20,446 bases of DNA, from the NCBI GenBank assembly GCA_905234305.1, contig CAJOHT010000006.1, positions 1-20,446 on the forward strand, in the 5' to 3' direction. The translations under genes were made by a program, and so were the position numbers. Below, piece by piece: positions 1 through 7,160 of this stretch. The first letter of the stretch is position 1. Each line of letters opens with the position of its first letter. The stretch is from an uncultured Ruminococcus sp. (GTDB taxonomy: Bacteria; Bacillota; Clostridia; Oscillospirales; Acutalibacteraceae). The notes beneath the pieces are model-generated. The model had not been told where the DNA came from, made no database searches, and was given only the letters and a program-made list of their open reading frames with translations.

Positions 1-1010
1 TTCTTCTTGGTACCCTTAACTACCTTCTTGTCCTGAACTTCTTTAATTGTTTTCTCGGAAATGAGCTTAGCGTCGGTTTGCTTACCGTCAATATATGTCG
101 CGCGGTAAACATATTTAACCTTGCCCTCGATACCCTTTTGAACTACCTCGTAGTAATCGGTATATTCGTCGTCGTCATATTCAACGTCGATATCGTAGTC
201 AACCGTTTCGGTGTACTCAATATCGGTATATAACGCGTAACTGAACTTGTCCTTGTTGTTCCTAACGATATTTTTGCTTGAGTCGACTAAGCTACTCTTA
301 TAGGTTCCGAATACGATTTCTACCTTGTTATTGTATTCGTCGGTAGTTCCGCTGTCGTATCTTGCCTTATAAGCGTTAAGGTCATCCTGAAGCGCGTCCT
401 CAAGAGCTTCCTTGTCGAGCGATACGCCCGCTAACTTCCCGTCAATATAAAGTCCGAAGCCGTCCGTAAGCATATTATCGTCGTTAGAAATCTCGGAGCT
501 TAACGGTTTAGAGAGCTTGCTGTCGGGAGACAGAGTCTTGACAGCGGCTGTTTTTGAGCTTTCGTCATTCTTCTTCGTAGCGAAAGCGTCAAAGGATAGC
601 GTGCTGGTAGCCGTTAAAGCGCAGAGTGTTACCGCGACAAACGAGGTAGCGAGTCCTAAAATGACCTTGCTCTTACAGAGCTTGACCTGTTTTTTGGGAG
701 CGGAGCGGCGAAGTTTCGCGCGGCGAGCCGTTCCTCTCGCAATAGCGGCGGTCGAGAGCTTCTCGGCTCCCTGCTTGCGGAGATTAGCGTAATGCTGCTC
801 CAGAAGCGTAGGCTTAGCGGCTTTTCTTCGCTGCAGCTTCGTTTTTAATGATTTTTTATAATCATCAGCGAGCGAAGCGCTTACCTTAAAGAACTTTTTT
901 AAGCTCTTATGCGAAGCCTGCTTTTTGTGATGTTTAATTTTCTTTGTGGTTTTGACGGTTTCGATTTTTCCGAAACCGTCTAAACTGATAAATTTAGTTT
1001 CTCGTCTCAT
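1..1010 (-). CDS. G5-domain membrane-anchored cell-wall protein, partial (C-terminus beyond the left edge)
   Basis: The first 336 codons are present; the rest lies outside the window. Residues 1-115 are strongly basic and presumably cytoplasmic. A single membrane helix follows at about 116-138 (from VILGLATSFVAV). Residues 185-250 resemble the region found before the peptidase part of clostridial wall proteins (GLYIDGKLAGVSL). Residues 262-336 fit a G5 domain: the ETVDYDI strand, then QKGIEGK, then YIDGKQT, ending VVKGTKK. G5 domains bind wall sugars and are often joined to M23 peptidase, 3D or LysM domains, so a murein hydrolase C-terminus is likely but unseen. The start at 1010 has AGGAAGG ten bases upstream, and no other Met occurs before residue 180. 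A sigma-A promoter and a WalR-like box lie just upstream. The long basic tail before the helix is unusual. Confidence 0.82.
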   Translation of the reverse strand, partial: MRRETKFISLDGFGKIETVKTTKKIKHHKKQASHKSLKKFFKVSASLADDYKKSLKTKLQRRKAAKPTLLEQHYANLRKQGAEKLSTAAIARGTARRAKLRRSAPKKQVKLCKSKVILGLATSFVAVTLCALTATSTLSFDAFATKKNDESSKTAAVKTLSPDSKLSKPLSSEISNDDNMLTDGFGLYIDGKLAGVSLDKEALEDALQDDLNAYKARYDSGTTDEYNNKVEIVFGTYKSSLVDSSKNIVRNNKDKFSYALYTDIEYTETVDYDIDVEYDDDEYTDYYEVVQKGIEGKVKYVYRATYIDGKQTDAKLISEKTIKEVQDKKVVKGTKK

Positions 1011-1038
1011 AAAAACAAAACCTTCCTGAATTGCAATT

Positions 1039-1055
1039 ATTACATTATTGTAACA
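1039..1055 (-). promoter_or_regulatory. WalR (YycF)-like direct-repeat box upstream of the G5 gene
   Basis: Read on the minus strand this is TGTTAC-AATAA-TGTAAT, an exact match to the published WalR consensus TGTWAH-N5-TGTWAH. It lies 13 bases downstream of the -10 box, inside the expected 5' leader. In Bacillus, WalR controls wall hydrolases, and sites downstream of the -10 tend to repress. A second perfect box occurs at the NlpC/P60 gene. The regulator itself is not in the window. Confidence 0.55.
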
Positions 1056-1068
1056 AATACTGTTACTA

Positions 1069-1096
1069 ATTATACCATATTGTTACAAAATTGCAA
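1069..1096 (-). promoter_or_regulatory. Sigma-A promoter of the G5 gene
   Basis: On the minus strand the -35 is TTGCAA (1091-1096), the spacer is 16 bases and the -10 is a perfect TATAAT (1069-1074). The leader to the start codon at 1010 is about 50 bases. Confidence 0.6.
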
Positions 1097-1193
1097 CCTT
1101 TTGTAATAAATTAGGCGTATTGCACAATTAAAAAGTTTTTATTTTTTGTAAACTGTTGTTAATAGCTAAAATATTCAGGAGTACAAAAGAAGT

Positions 1194-1220
1194 ACGGGCG
1201 GGTCTCTGTTGCCCGCCCGT
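1194..1220 (-). terminator. Hairpin between the GH25 and G5 genes, probable terminator
   Basis: ACGGGCGGG pairs with CCCGCCCGT in a 9-bp GC-rich stem with a 9-base loop. On the minus strand it is followed by a modest T-rich run (ACTTCTTTTG), so it would end GH25 transcripts. A smaller hairpin (TCACGCC-GAA-GGCGTGA, 1253-1269) lies nearer the GH25 stop. Confidence 0.5.
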
Positions 1221-1282
1221 GATACGTTATTCGTTTGTATTAGCAAATTTTCTCACGCCGAAGGCGTGATAATACGCGTGTT

Positions 1283-2017
1283 TTAATAGTACATAGTATT
1301 CAAATCGACGCTTCCGTTAATTCCGTTTATATTGCCTGTTTTGGAATATTGAAGCATATAATATCCGCTGTCATAAGGTTTTCCATAGTCGGCATACCAG
1401 ATTTTATATCCTTTAAAATCCTCAGCCTTAAGGATACTGTCCTCGCCTATATATACCATCGGCTCATAACCTGCGGTTTTTATTGTTTTCATAAAAATCT
1501 TGGCGTATTTTACGCTGTCGCTGTATTTTACATTATCGATACGCGAGGTGTCGTATTTAATCCTTTCAACATCATACGCGATCGGAAGCTCTATTTTTTT
1601 TCCTTTGCAAACGGTAACAACATACTTAGCTTCTTCCTTTGCTTCCTCAGCCGAGGTAGCCTGACTGAAGAAATACGCGCCTGTTTTTATGCCGAGCTTC
1701 TGAGCTTGAGCTAAGTTATAGTCCGCGTTTTTATCGGTATAAAGCATTCCGCTTTCACCGTAGGCGCGTCCGCCAGCGCGTACCATAGCGAATTCTATGC
1801 CGCTTTTTTTAACTTCCTTCCAGTTTATATCTCCGCTGTAGGAGCTTACGTCTATGCCATTATAAGCGGTTTTCTCAGCGGGCTTAGATGTAGCTGCGGT
1901 AGCTTTTGACTCAGTAGACGCGGTTGTTTCAACGGAGCTGTTTTTGGATTTTTCGGAGCAGGAAGCCGCGAAAATTACACATGTTATAATAAAAACTGAT
2001 AGTATTATACGCTTCAT
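1283..2017 (-). CDS. GH25-family muramidase (lysozyme) lipoprotein
   Basis: A 244-residue protein with a lipoprotein signal: basic start, hydrophobic core and lipobox FAASC with the lipidated Cys at 20. A Ser/Thr/Ala-rich linker (21-50) precedes a GH25 fold. Diagnostic GH25 elements are GIDVSSYSG (Asp56), FAMVRAGG, the GAYFF strand, the AYDVE motif with Asp149 and Glu151 as the likely catalytic pair, IWYADY, and a final VDLN. GH25 enzymes cut the beta-1,4 bond between N-acetylmuramic acid and N-acetylglucosamine in peptidoglycan. Lipidation would tether it to the outer face of the membrane, which suits wall remodelling better than a free lysozyme. The start has AGGGTGAT just upstream. It lies upstream of the G5 gene on the same strand, but a hairpin and a separate promoter divide them. 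Confidence 0.87.
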   Translation of the reverse strand: MKRIILSVFIITCVIFAASCSEKSKNSSVETTASTESKATAATSKPAEKTAYNGIDVSSYSGDINWKEVKKSGIEFAMVRAGGRAYGESGMLYTDKNADYNLAQAQKLGIKTGAYFFSQATSAEEAKEEAKYVVTVCKGKKIELPIAYDVERIKYDTSRIDNVKYSDSVKYAKIFMKTIKTAGYEPMVYIGEDSILKAEDFKGYKIWYADYGKPYDSGYYMLQYSKTGNINGINGSVDLNTMYY

Positions 2018-2085
2018 ATCTAATCACCCTAACTGATATTAACATAAAATTTTTCTTTAGTAAATAAAATATTCTTAATTTACTG

Positions 2086-2114
2086 TTGATAAATGTGACG
2101 TAATAAAGTATAAT
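2086..2114 (+). promoter_or_regulatory. Sigma-A promoter of the 77-residue gene
   Basis: TTGATA (2086-2091), a 17-base spacer, then TATAAT (2109-2114). The predicted transcript starts about 30 bases before the start codon. Confidence 0.6.
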
Positions 2115-2148
2115 TTAATTATCTACTGGTAAAAGGAGGGGTGTTTTT

Positions 2149-2382
2149 TTGGCTAAACAGATGAGTAAAGAAGAACTGCTGAAGGCGGTTGACGACAGTA
2201 AGACTATAGCTGAGCTTTTCGCGCTCGTTAAAGAGCAGAATATTAATATGCGTATGCATACCCTCCACAGCGCCAGCAATACTAAGCCGAAAAGGCTGGA
2301 AATACGTAATTTTCCTCCGAACACCTCTCATTTTGACAGGCTTAAAGCGGCGGTCAAGCTGACGGTTGAACATACGAAATAA
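2149..2382 (+). CDS. Small conserved-looking protein of unknown function
   Basis: A 77-residue product that I do not recognise. It begins with a charged, probably helical segment (SKEELLKAVDDSKTIAELFALVKEQN), has a middle His/Met/Ser patch, and ends in a basic region. It has no signal peptide, membrane helix or Cys pair, so it should be a soluble cytoplasmic protein. The start is TTG: an AAAAGGAGGGG ribosome binding site sits about 8 bases upstream, separated by a run of T. An in-frame ATG at 2161 is too far from that site. A well-formed promoter precedes it, which argues that it is a real gene. It is divergent from the GH25 gene. The minus-strand reading frames across it have no ribosome binding site and are taken as shadows. 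Confidence 0.6.
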   Translation: MAKQMSKEELLKAVDDSKTIAELFALVKEQNINMRMHTLHSASNTKPKRLEIRNFPPNTSHFDRLKAAVKLTVEHTK

Positions 2383-2467
2383 TATCGGAAAGATACTGCC
2401 GAACACTAATTGACAGATGCTTATTGATTGGTGTTTAGTATAATTTAAGGTCTTTTCGATTTTTTTA

Positions 2468-2496
2468 TTGAAATTTTTCGTTTTTATTATTATAAT
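2468..2496 (+). promoter_or_regulatory. Sigma-A promoter of the dockerin-esterase gene
   Basis: TTGAAA (2468-2473), 17-base spacer, TATAAT (2491-2496). The predicted transcript start is about 2503, so the leader is little more than the AAAGGTGG ribosome binding site. Confidence 0.65.
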
Positions 2497-2519
2497 AGTA
2501 TGGAAAGGTGGTTTTGAAA

Positions 2520-4091
2520 ATGAAACGTATTATATCCGTAATACTATCTTCGTTATTAGTTTTAAGCGCAATTCCTGTTTTTGCGTTCTCATCCAATGAG
2601 CATAAAAACGGAGACGTAAACTTAGATGGTACTCTTAGCGTTAAAGACGCTTCTTCGATTCAGAAAGCAATTGCAAAGTTAATTGAATTCAACGAAGAAC
2701 AGAACAGGCTCGCTGACTTTAATCTTGACGGAACGGTAAATATCCGCGACGTTACAAAGATTCAGAAGGTGCTTGCCGAAATAGACGAAATGCCTGTTGA
2801 AACCGCAAACACGGAGGCAACGGCTGCCGAAACTACAACTGAGCCCGGTACAGATACTACAGCGGATACTTCCGCTACAACGGCTACAAACGCGTCGGAT
2901 GCTGATACCCAGCCCGCTACTGAGGCTGAAACTACTTTTGCTACCGAGGCTGCTACGGAACTGACCGCTCCTAACCCTGTGCCCGATAGTAAGGTTGATA
3001 TCTATTTTACAAATAATAAAAACTGGTCAAAGGTTTATTTCTTCCTTTATAATTCCGAAAATGCTACTGGGGAAAAGGAATGGCCCGGTGTCGAGGTAAC
3101 AAAATATACAACAAATTCGAACGGCGAAAAGGTTTACTCTATGAAGGTCGATACAAGCAAGTATAATCGTATCGTATTTAACGACGGCAAAGATACTAAC
3201 CAGACCGCTAATGTCGCTCTTAACCGCGCAAGCTCGGGATTCTTTATTTCAGACAATTCGAACAAGAAGCTCCAGTTAGTAGGTACTTATGCTTATAAGG
3301 GAGCCGATAAGGGCGAACTCAAGGAAATCAGTATGGATTACCCGATGGGTTATAAGAAAAAGGTATGGATTTGGACTCCCGCCGATTACGACGCTAAATC
3401 CCCCGAAAAGTATAAGACTATTTATATGCCCGACGGTCAGAACATCTTCGACTTTAAGAACGTTGCTTACGGCGGATGGGAAGTATCCGATGCTGTTGAA
3501 TCGCTTATGGCTAACGGCGGACGCGGAGTTATCCTGGTAGGTATCGAAACAACAGGCAGTAAGCGCGATACCGAGCTAACTCCCGATATCGGCGAGCTTC
3601 AGAAAGGCGTAGAGAGCTACGGTAACTATAAGAACGGTAAGGGTAAGGAATTCTCGGATTTCGTAGTAAATACGGTTATGCCTTACGTAAGGAAGAACTA
3701 CAATTCATCTACATCGAGATGCGATAACTATGTCGCGGGCTCCAGCTCGGGCGGACTCGAATCCTTCTATATCGGTATGGAGCATCACGATAAGTTCTGC
3801 GCTATAGGAGCGTTATCTCCCGCGTTTATCCTGTTTGATGATACGGTATGGAACAATTACCTCAAGAAGTATGATTTTAAGGCAGAGGATATGCCGAAAA
3901 TTTATATCTATGACGGTAAGGTGGGACTTGAGGATCAGTTGTATCCGTTTATCGTTCAGATGAAGGAGCGTCTTATTAAGGGCGGTTACAGCAAGGATAA
4001 GATCAAATTCGTTATAGAGAAGGACGCCGAGCATAACGAGGCTTGGTGGAGACATATCTATTCCGAATTCCTTGACTGGGCGCTGTTTTAG
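2520..4091 (+). CDS. Secreted dockerin / starch-binding-like module / esterase protein
   Basis: A 523-residue multidomain exoprotein. Residues 1-24 are a signal peptide. Residues 30-90 form a type I dockerin with two calcium-loop repeats (GDVNLDGTLSVKD and ADFNLDGTVNIRD). A Thr/Glu/Ala-rich linker covers about 92-155. Residues 158-245 resemble a CBM26-like starch-binding module (IYFTNNKNWSKVYFF, the WPG motif, IVFNDG). Residues 265-523 are an alpha/beta-hydrolase of the Fes / feruloyl-esterase type: GSSSG with nucleophile Ser409, an acid probably at Asp465 or Asp472, and His505 in AEHNEAWW. The dockerin would plug the enzyme into a cohesin scaffold (cellulosome or amylosome). The bond it cleaves cannot be read from sequence; acetyl or feruloyl esters on plant polysaccharide are the usual targets. 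I chose ATG 2520 because AAAGGTGG lies just upstream; GTG 2508 overlaps that site. Confidence 0.88.
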   Translation: MKRIISVILSSLLVLSAIPVFAFSSNEHKNGDVNLDGTLSVKDASSIQKAIAKLIEFNEEQNRLADFNLDGTVNIRDVTKIQKVLAEIDEMPVETANTEATAAETTTEPGTDTTADTSATTATNASDADTQPATEAETTFATEAATELTAPNPVPDSKVDIYFTNNKNWSKVYFFLYNSENATGEKEWPGVEVTKYTTNSNGEKVYSMKVDTSKYNRIVFNDGKDTNQTANVALNRASSGFFISDNSNKKLQLVGTYAYKGADKGELKEISMDYPMGYKKKVWIWTPADYDAKSPEKYKTIYMPDGQNIFDFKNVAYGGWEVSDAVESLMANGGRGVILVGIETTGSKRDTELTPDIGELQKGVESYGNYKNGKGKEFSDFVVNTVMPYVRKNYNSSTSRCDNYVAGSSSGGLESFYIGMEHHDKFCAIGALSPAFILFDDTVWNNYLKKYDFKAEDMPKIYIYDGKVGLEDQLYPFIVQMKERLIKGGYSKDKIKFVIEKDAEHNEAWWRHIYSEFLDWALF

Positions 4092-4122
4092 GTAATAGGT
4101 AAATAAGTAATAGGTAATAAGT
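4091..4122 (+). repeat. Imperfect tandem repeat between the esterase and cysteine synthase genes
   Basis: Two near-identical copies of a 16-17 base unit containing GTAATAGGTAA lie directly after the esterase stop codon. No coding role is seen. Confidence 0.5.
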
Positions 4123-4146
4123 CGGGCGTGAGGATTCACGTCCGAC
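4121..4146 (+). terminator. Hairpin upstream of the cysteine-synthase-like gene
   Basis: GTCGGGCGTGA pairs with TCACGTCCGAC (11 bp, one G-T pair) around a 4-base loop. There is no T run after it on the plus strand, so termination would be weak. On the minus strand it is followed by TTATTACC. It ends 20 bases before the next start codon and might also act as a leader structure. Confidence 0.35.
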
Positions 4147-4166
4147 GGTAAAAAAGGAGTAATCAG

Positions 4167-5096
4167 ATGATATACGGTAATGTGCTTGAGGCGGTGGGGC
4201 AAACTCCGCTTATTAAGCTTAATCGTATGCCAGATAAGGACAGCGCCGATATTTACGTTAAGTTTGAGGCTTTAAACGTCGGCGGGTCGATTAAAACACG
4301 TACGGCTCTCAATATGATCGAACAGGCTGAAAAGCAGGGATTGATCAATAAAGATACTATTATTGTTGAGCCTACGAGCGGAAATCAGGGAATAGGACTC
4401 GCGCTTGTAGGGGCGGTTAAAGGCTATCGGGTTATAATAATAATGCCCGATTCCGTCAGCGAGGAGAGAAGAAAGCTGATCCGCCATTACGGTGCCGAGG
4501 TTAAACTTATCCACGACGCGGGTGATATAGGCGCGTGTATTGACGAATGCCTTAAAATGGCGCTCAGAATGAGGGATAAGGACAGTCGAGTGTTCGTGCC
4601 TCAGCAGTTTGAGAATATCAACAACGTTAAAGCTCATAAAAAGTATACCGCGCTCGAGATAATGCAGCAGTGCGCTGATCCGATTGACGGCTTTTGCTCG
4701 GGAATCGGTACGGGAGGTACAATTACGGGTATAGGCGAGGTGCTTAAAGCGCAGTATCCCGAAATTGAAATCTGGGCGGTAGAGCCTGAGAACGCCGCGA
4801 TTTTAGCGGGCGGTACAATAGGTACTCATCTTCAGATGGGCATAGGCGACGGAATTATCCCAGATATCCTGAATAAGAATATATATGACGAAATATATGT
4901 TGTTACTGACGAAGAAGCTCTCGATACAGCTAAAAGGCTTGCCAGAGAGGAAGGCTTGATGTGCGGTATTTCGAGCGGGACTAATGTTGCAGCGGCTTTA
5001 AAGCTCGCTAAAAAGCTCGGTAAGGGCAAGACGGTAGTTACAGTGCTTCCCGATACCGCGGAAAGATATTTCTCAACACCCTTGTTTGAGGAATGA
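4167..5096 (+). CDS. cysK: Cysteine synthase-like PLP enzyme (CysK family)
   Basis: A 309-residue fold-type II PLP enzyme, the usual length for O-acetylserine sulfhydrylase, which makes cysteine from O-acetylserine and sulfide. The PLP lysine is in GGSIKTR (about residue 43). The substrate-binding loop reads EPTSGNQG, the phosphate-binding loop GIGTGGTITG, and the C-terminal serine loop GISSGTN. Two positions differ from textbook CysK: GNTG is GNQG, and the Lys-Asp-Arg after the PLP lysine is Lys-Thr-Arg. The active-site closing segment reads MGIGDGIIPD where classic enzymes have GIGAGFIP. The family call is firm, but sulfide use with O-acetylserine is inferred; another beta-replacement or elimination activity is possible. 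It starts with AAGGAG upstream. Convergent with the DUF1015 gene, separated by a strong hairpin. Confidence 0.85.
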   Translation: MIYGNVLEAVGQTPLIKLNRMPDKDSADIYVKFEALNVGGSIKTRTALNMIEQAEKQGLINKDTIIVEPTSGNQGIGLALVGAVKGYRVIIIMPDSVSEERRKLIRHYGAEVKLIHDAGDIGACIDECLKMALRMRDKDSRVFVPQQFENINNVKAHKKYTALEIMQQCADPIDGFCSGIGTGGTITGIGEVLKAQYPEIEIWAVEPENAAILAGGTIGTHLQMGIGDGIIPDILNKNIYDEIYVVTDEEALDTAKRLAREEGLMCGISSGTNVAAALKLAKKLGKGKTVVTVLPDTAERYFSTPLFEE

Positions 5097-5122
5097 AGAG
5101 TTAAGAATCAAGAGATAAAAAA

Positions 5123-5164
5123 GTCGGGCAGACAGAACGGTTAAACCTATTCTGTCTGCCCGAC
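5123..5164. terminator. Strong bidirectional terminator
   Basis: A 15-bp perfect stem (5123-5137 with 5150-5164) and 12-base loop lie between two convergent genes. On the minus strand the stem is followed by TTTTTT, a textbook terminator for the DUF1015 gene. On the plus strand an AT-rich tail follows. Confidence 0.88.
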
Positions 5165-5179
5165 ATATATTATTAATTA

Positions 5180-6370
5180 TTATTTGATTTTTCTTGCTTC
5201 AATATAGAAGCGTTTGTCCGCGGCATGACCCATCGAGAAGGTTTTTCTCGGCAGAGAGCCGTCGGCGGAAATAGCGGGGAAGAGTTCGGATTTCTTCATT
5301 CCGTCGAAGAGGAAGCCCAGCGTATTAGGCGCCTTACAGAGATTTCTTACTGTTTCGCTTCCGTGGATATAGTCTACTTTAACCTTAGGATGAGCCTGGA
5401 TAAAGCGGTCTATGTACGCCTGAAGTGTTCCTATCGGGAGCTTTGCGGTGGATTTGACCTCTATGAAGCCGCTTTTTTTAGTAGATACATACTCAAACCA
5501 TTGAGTATCGTGACCGCCTACGTGGTCGGTATAAATCTTAAAATGATCGATAAACTCCTTAGGATCTACATTGAAGAGTACGCGGTAAATCGGCTGGAAC
5601 TCAATGCTTTTATCGTGGATGTTAACTATCTCGACCAGAGCATATCTCTGGAGCGGGTTCTTTGAAAGGTTATAGCATTCCTTAGCTGTAGCGAGCGAGT
5701 GATTGCCGTCGCCTACAGCGAAGAGCATATCTTTGTTTTTATCGTCAAGCAGTTTGTCGATAGAATCCTGAACTCTTTTAATAGATTTGTCGTCGAGGAA
5801 CCATCCCTTAACGATTCCGCCGCCTTTCATAAGGCGGAAGTTGTACGCGGGGGTGAAGTCAGCTTTATTTTCGCTTAATGGCTCGACAACTGAAAGCTCA
5901 GGGTCGTCTACCAAGAGGAGGATATGAGGCATTTCAAGCGAAGCGTTGCGGCGGATTTCGATACGCGGGGGAAGACGGTCTATTACCGTAGCCTCGGTAG
6001 CTCTTATAAGCGCGTCGGTTCCGCTTGTGTACTCGTATTCCTCTAAGTCGACAACGCCGACTATGCCTCGGCGGATAGTGTGGTTTGACTCTCTCTCGAC
6101 ATAAATCATAGAGTTCTTATACTCGTTAAATACATCGCCGTCAAGGTATTCATGCATAGTTTCGTTGATTGCGTCAATACGCTTTTTGTTATTTTTCTTA
6201 AGATAGACCTCAGGCAGGATTATGTTAAGCGCCGAGGGATAACCCTCAACCATTCTCTCAACATCCATCCAGTAATCTCTTTCGGAGGTATACTGGTCGC
6301 AGGCTACAACTGCCCATTTTTCAAAATTGTCCTTCGGCAAAAGTATATCTGCAGGAAAAAAATGGCTCAT
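5180..6370 (-). CDS. DUF1015-family cytoplasmic protein
   Basis: A 396-residue soluble protein matching the DUF1015 (COG4198) family, whose biochemical role I cannot state. Supporting features are the N-terminal FFPADILLPKDNFEKWAVVACDQYTSE region, IRATEATVIDRLPPR, and the conserved GDGNHSLATAKECY segment, the clearest family signature. No signal peptide or membrane segment is present. The reading frame is open upstream to a TTG at 6409, but that TTG is the first half of a TTGACA -35 element, so translation cannot sensibly begin there. ATG 6370 has GGGGTG just upstream and gives the usual family N-terminus; ATG 6382 is a poorer alternative. It is a single gene with its own promoter and terminator, next to an ABC transporter on the same strand. 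Confidence 0.8.
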   Translation of the reverse strand: MSHFFPADILLPKDNFEKWAVVACDQYTSERDYWMDVERMVEGYPSALNIILPEVYLKKNNKKRIDAINETMHEYLDGDVFNEYKNSMIYVERESNHTIRRGIVGVVDLEEYEYTSGTDALIRATEATVIDRLPPRIEIRRNASLEMPHILLLVDDPELSVVEPLSENKADFTPAYNFRLMKGGGIVKGWFLDDKSIKRVQDSIDKLLDDKNKDMLFAVGDGNHSLATAKECYNLSKNPLQRYALVEIVNIHDKSIEFQPIYRVLFNVDPKEFIDHFKIYTDHVGGHDTQWFEYVSTKKSGFIEVKSTAKLPIGTLQAYIDRFIQAHPKVKVDYIHGSETVRNLCKAPNTLGFLFDGMKKSELFPAISADGSLPRKTFSMGHAADKRFYIEARKIK

Positions 6371-6380
6371 ACCGCACCCC

Positions 6381-6439
6381 ATAAAATTAAAAAATACAAT
6401 TATTGTCAATATTTTATCATATTCCGACAGATTTTACAA
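6381..6439 (-). promoter_or_regulatory. Promoter region of the DUF1015 gene (two candidate sigma-A promoters)
   Basis: Candidate A: TTGTAA (6434-6439), 17 bases, TAAAAT (6411-6416). Candidate B: TTGACA (6404-6409), 17 bases, TTTTAT (6381-6386). A has the better -10 and leaves a reasonable leader. B would start transcription almost at the ribosome binding site. Confidence 0.5.
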
Positions 6440-6487
6440 TAGTTTATTTTAAATACAATCGGGGTCGAGAACAAAAAGAATGTGATA

Positions 6488-7147
6488 TCAGCTTGCTTTA
6501 GAGGGCTTTTTTAGTTCATAGGTTATGTCGCTGGCTTTAGCGACGTCAGGCGAGTGTGTAACGATTATTACGCATTTTCCTTCATCTGCAAGCATACGGA
6601 AAATTCCGATTATTTCATCCTGAGTTTCTCCGTCAAGATTTCCCGTAGGCTCGTCGGCGAGTATGATGTCGGGGTCGTAAGATAAAGCTCTCGCTATAGC
6701 GACTCTCTGCTGCTGCCCGCCCGAAAGTTTTAACACTCGCCGTCTGCTCTCGTCCTCATCGAGTCCGACTTTTTTAAGAAGCTCGAGCGCTATTTCCTTT
6801 TTAGGCCTGTCGAACTTTTTACCTGAAATATCCATCGAGAGGATCACGTTTTCAAGCGCGGTCAAGTGGGTGAGAAGATTAAAGCTCTGAAAAATTACTC
6901 CTACATATTTGCTTCTGAATTTATAGCGGTCAATTTTTGTAATATCTTTGTCATTGAGGAAGATCTTGCCTCCCGTAGGAGCCGCCAGGCTGGAAAGTAC
7001 GGAAAGAAGCGTTGTTTTGCCCGCGCCCGATTTACCGACGATCGTATAGATCTTACCTTCATCAAAGTCCATATTAAGGTTATCCAGAACTTCAACCTTG
7101 CCTTTATCGTAATGATAAGAAATATTTTCTAATTTTAAAATGCTCAT
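6488..7147 (-). CDS. ABC transporter ATP-binding subunit (MacB/LolD-like)
   Basis: A 219-residue ATPase with every standard motif: Walker A GKSGAGKT (38-45), Q-loop Gln87 in VIFQSFN, signature LSGGQQQ (141-147), Walker B IILADEPTGNLDG with Asp165 and Glu166, and the switch His198. The length and the LLTHLTALENV segment are typical of the MacB/LolD/FtsE class that works with FtsX-type permeases. Such pairs usually use ATP hydrolysis for mechanical work across the envelope, such as extruding or sensing antimicrobial peptides or releasing lipoproteins, rather than for solute import. It begins 13 bases after the permease stop, so the two form one transcript with the permease first. No clear terminator follows it. 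Confidence 0.9.
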   Translation of the reverse strand: MSILKLENISYHYDKGKVEVLDNLNMDFDEGKIYTIVGKSGAGKTTLLSVLSSLAAPTGGKIFLNDKDITKIDRYKFRSKYVGVIFQSFNLLTHLTALENVILSMDISGKKFDRPKKEIALELLKKVGLDEDESRRRVLKLSGGQQQRVAIARALSYDPDIILADEPTGNLDGETQDEIIGIFRMLADEGKCVIIVTHSPDVAKASDITYELKKPSKAS

Positions 7148-7160
7148 TTTTATGCCTCCG

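Noticed and set aside
517..792. Plus-strand open frame of 91 codons
   Set aside because: It lies antisense to the G5 protein's basic segment and membrane helix, has no ribosome binding site, and mirrors the codon pattern of the real gene.
1349..1714. Plus-strand open frame of 121 codons
   Set aside because: It is fully antisense to the GH25 gene, with no start signals or recognisable domain.
2402..2435. Inverted repeat AACACTAAT / ATTGGTGTT between the 77-residue gene and the esterase gene
   Set aside because: A 9-bp AT-rich stem with a 16-base loop and no T tract; too weak to call a terminator.
5225..5665. Plus-strand open frame of 146 codons
   Set aside because: It is antisense to the DUF1015 gene, which has a family signature, promoter, ribosome binding site and terminator.
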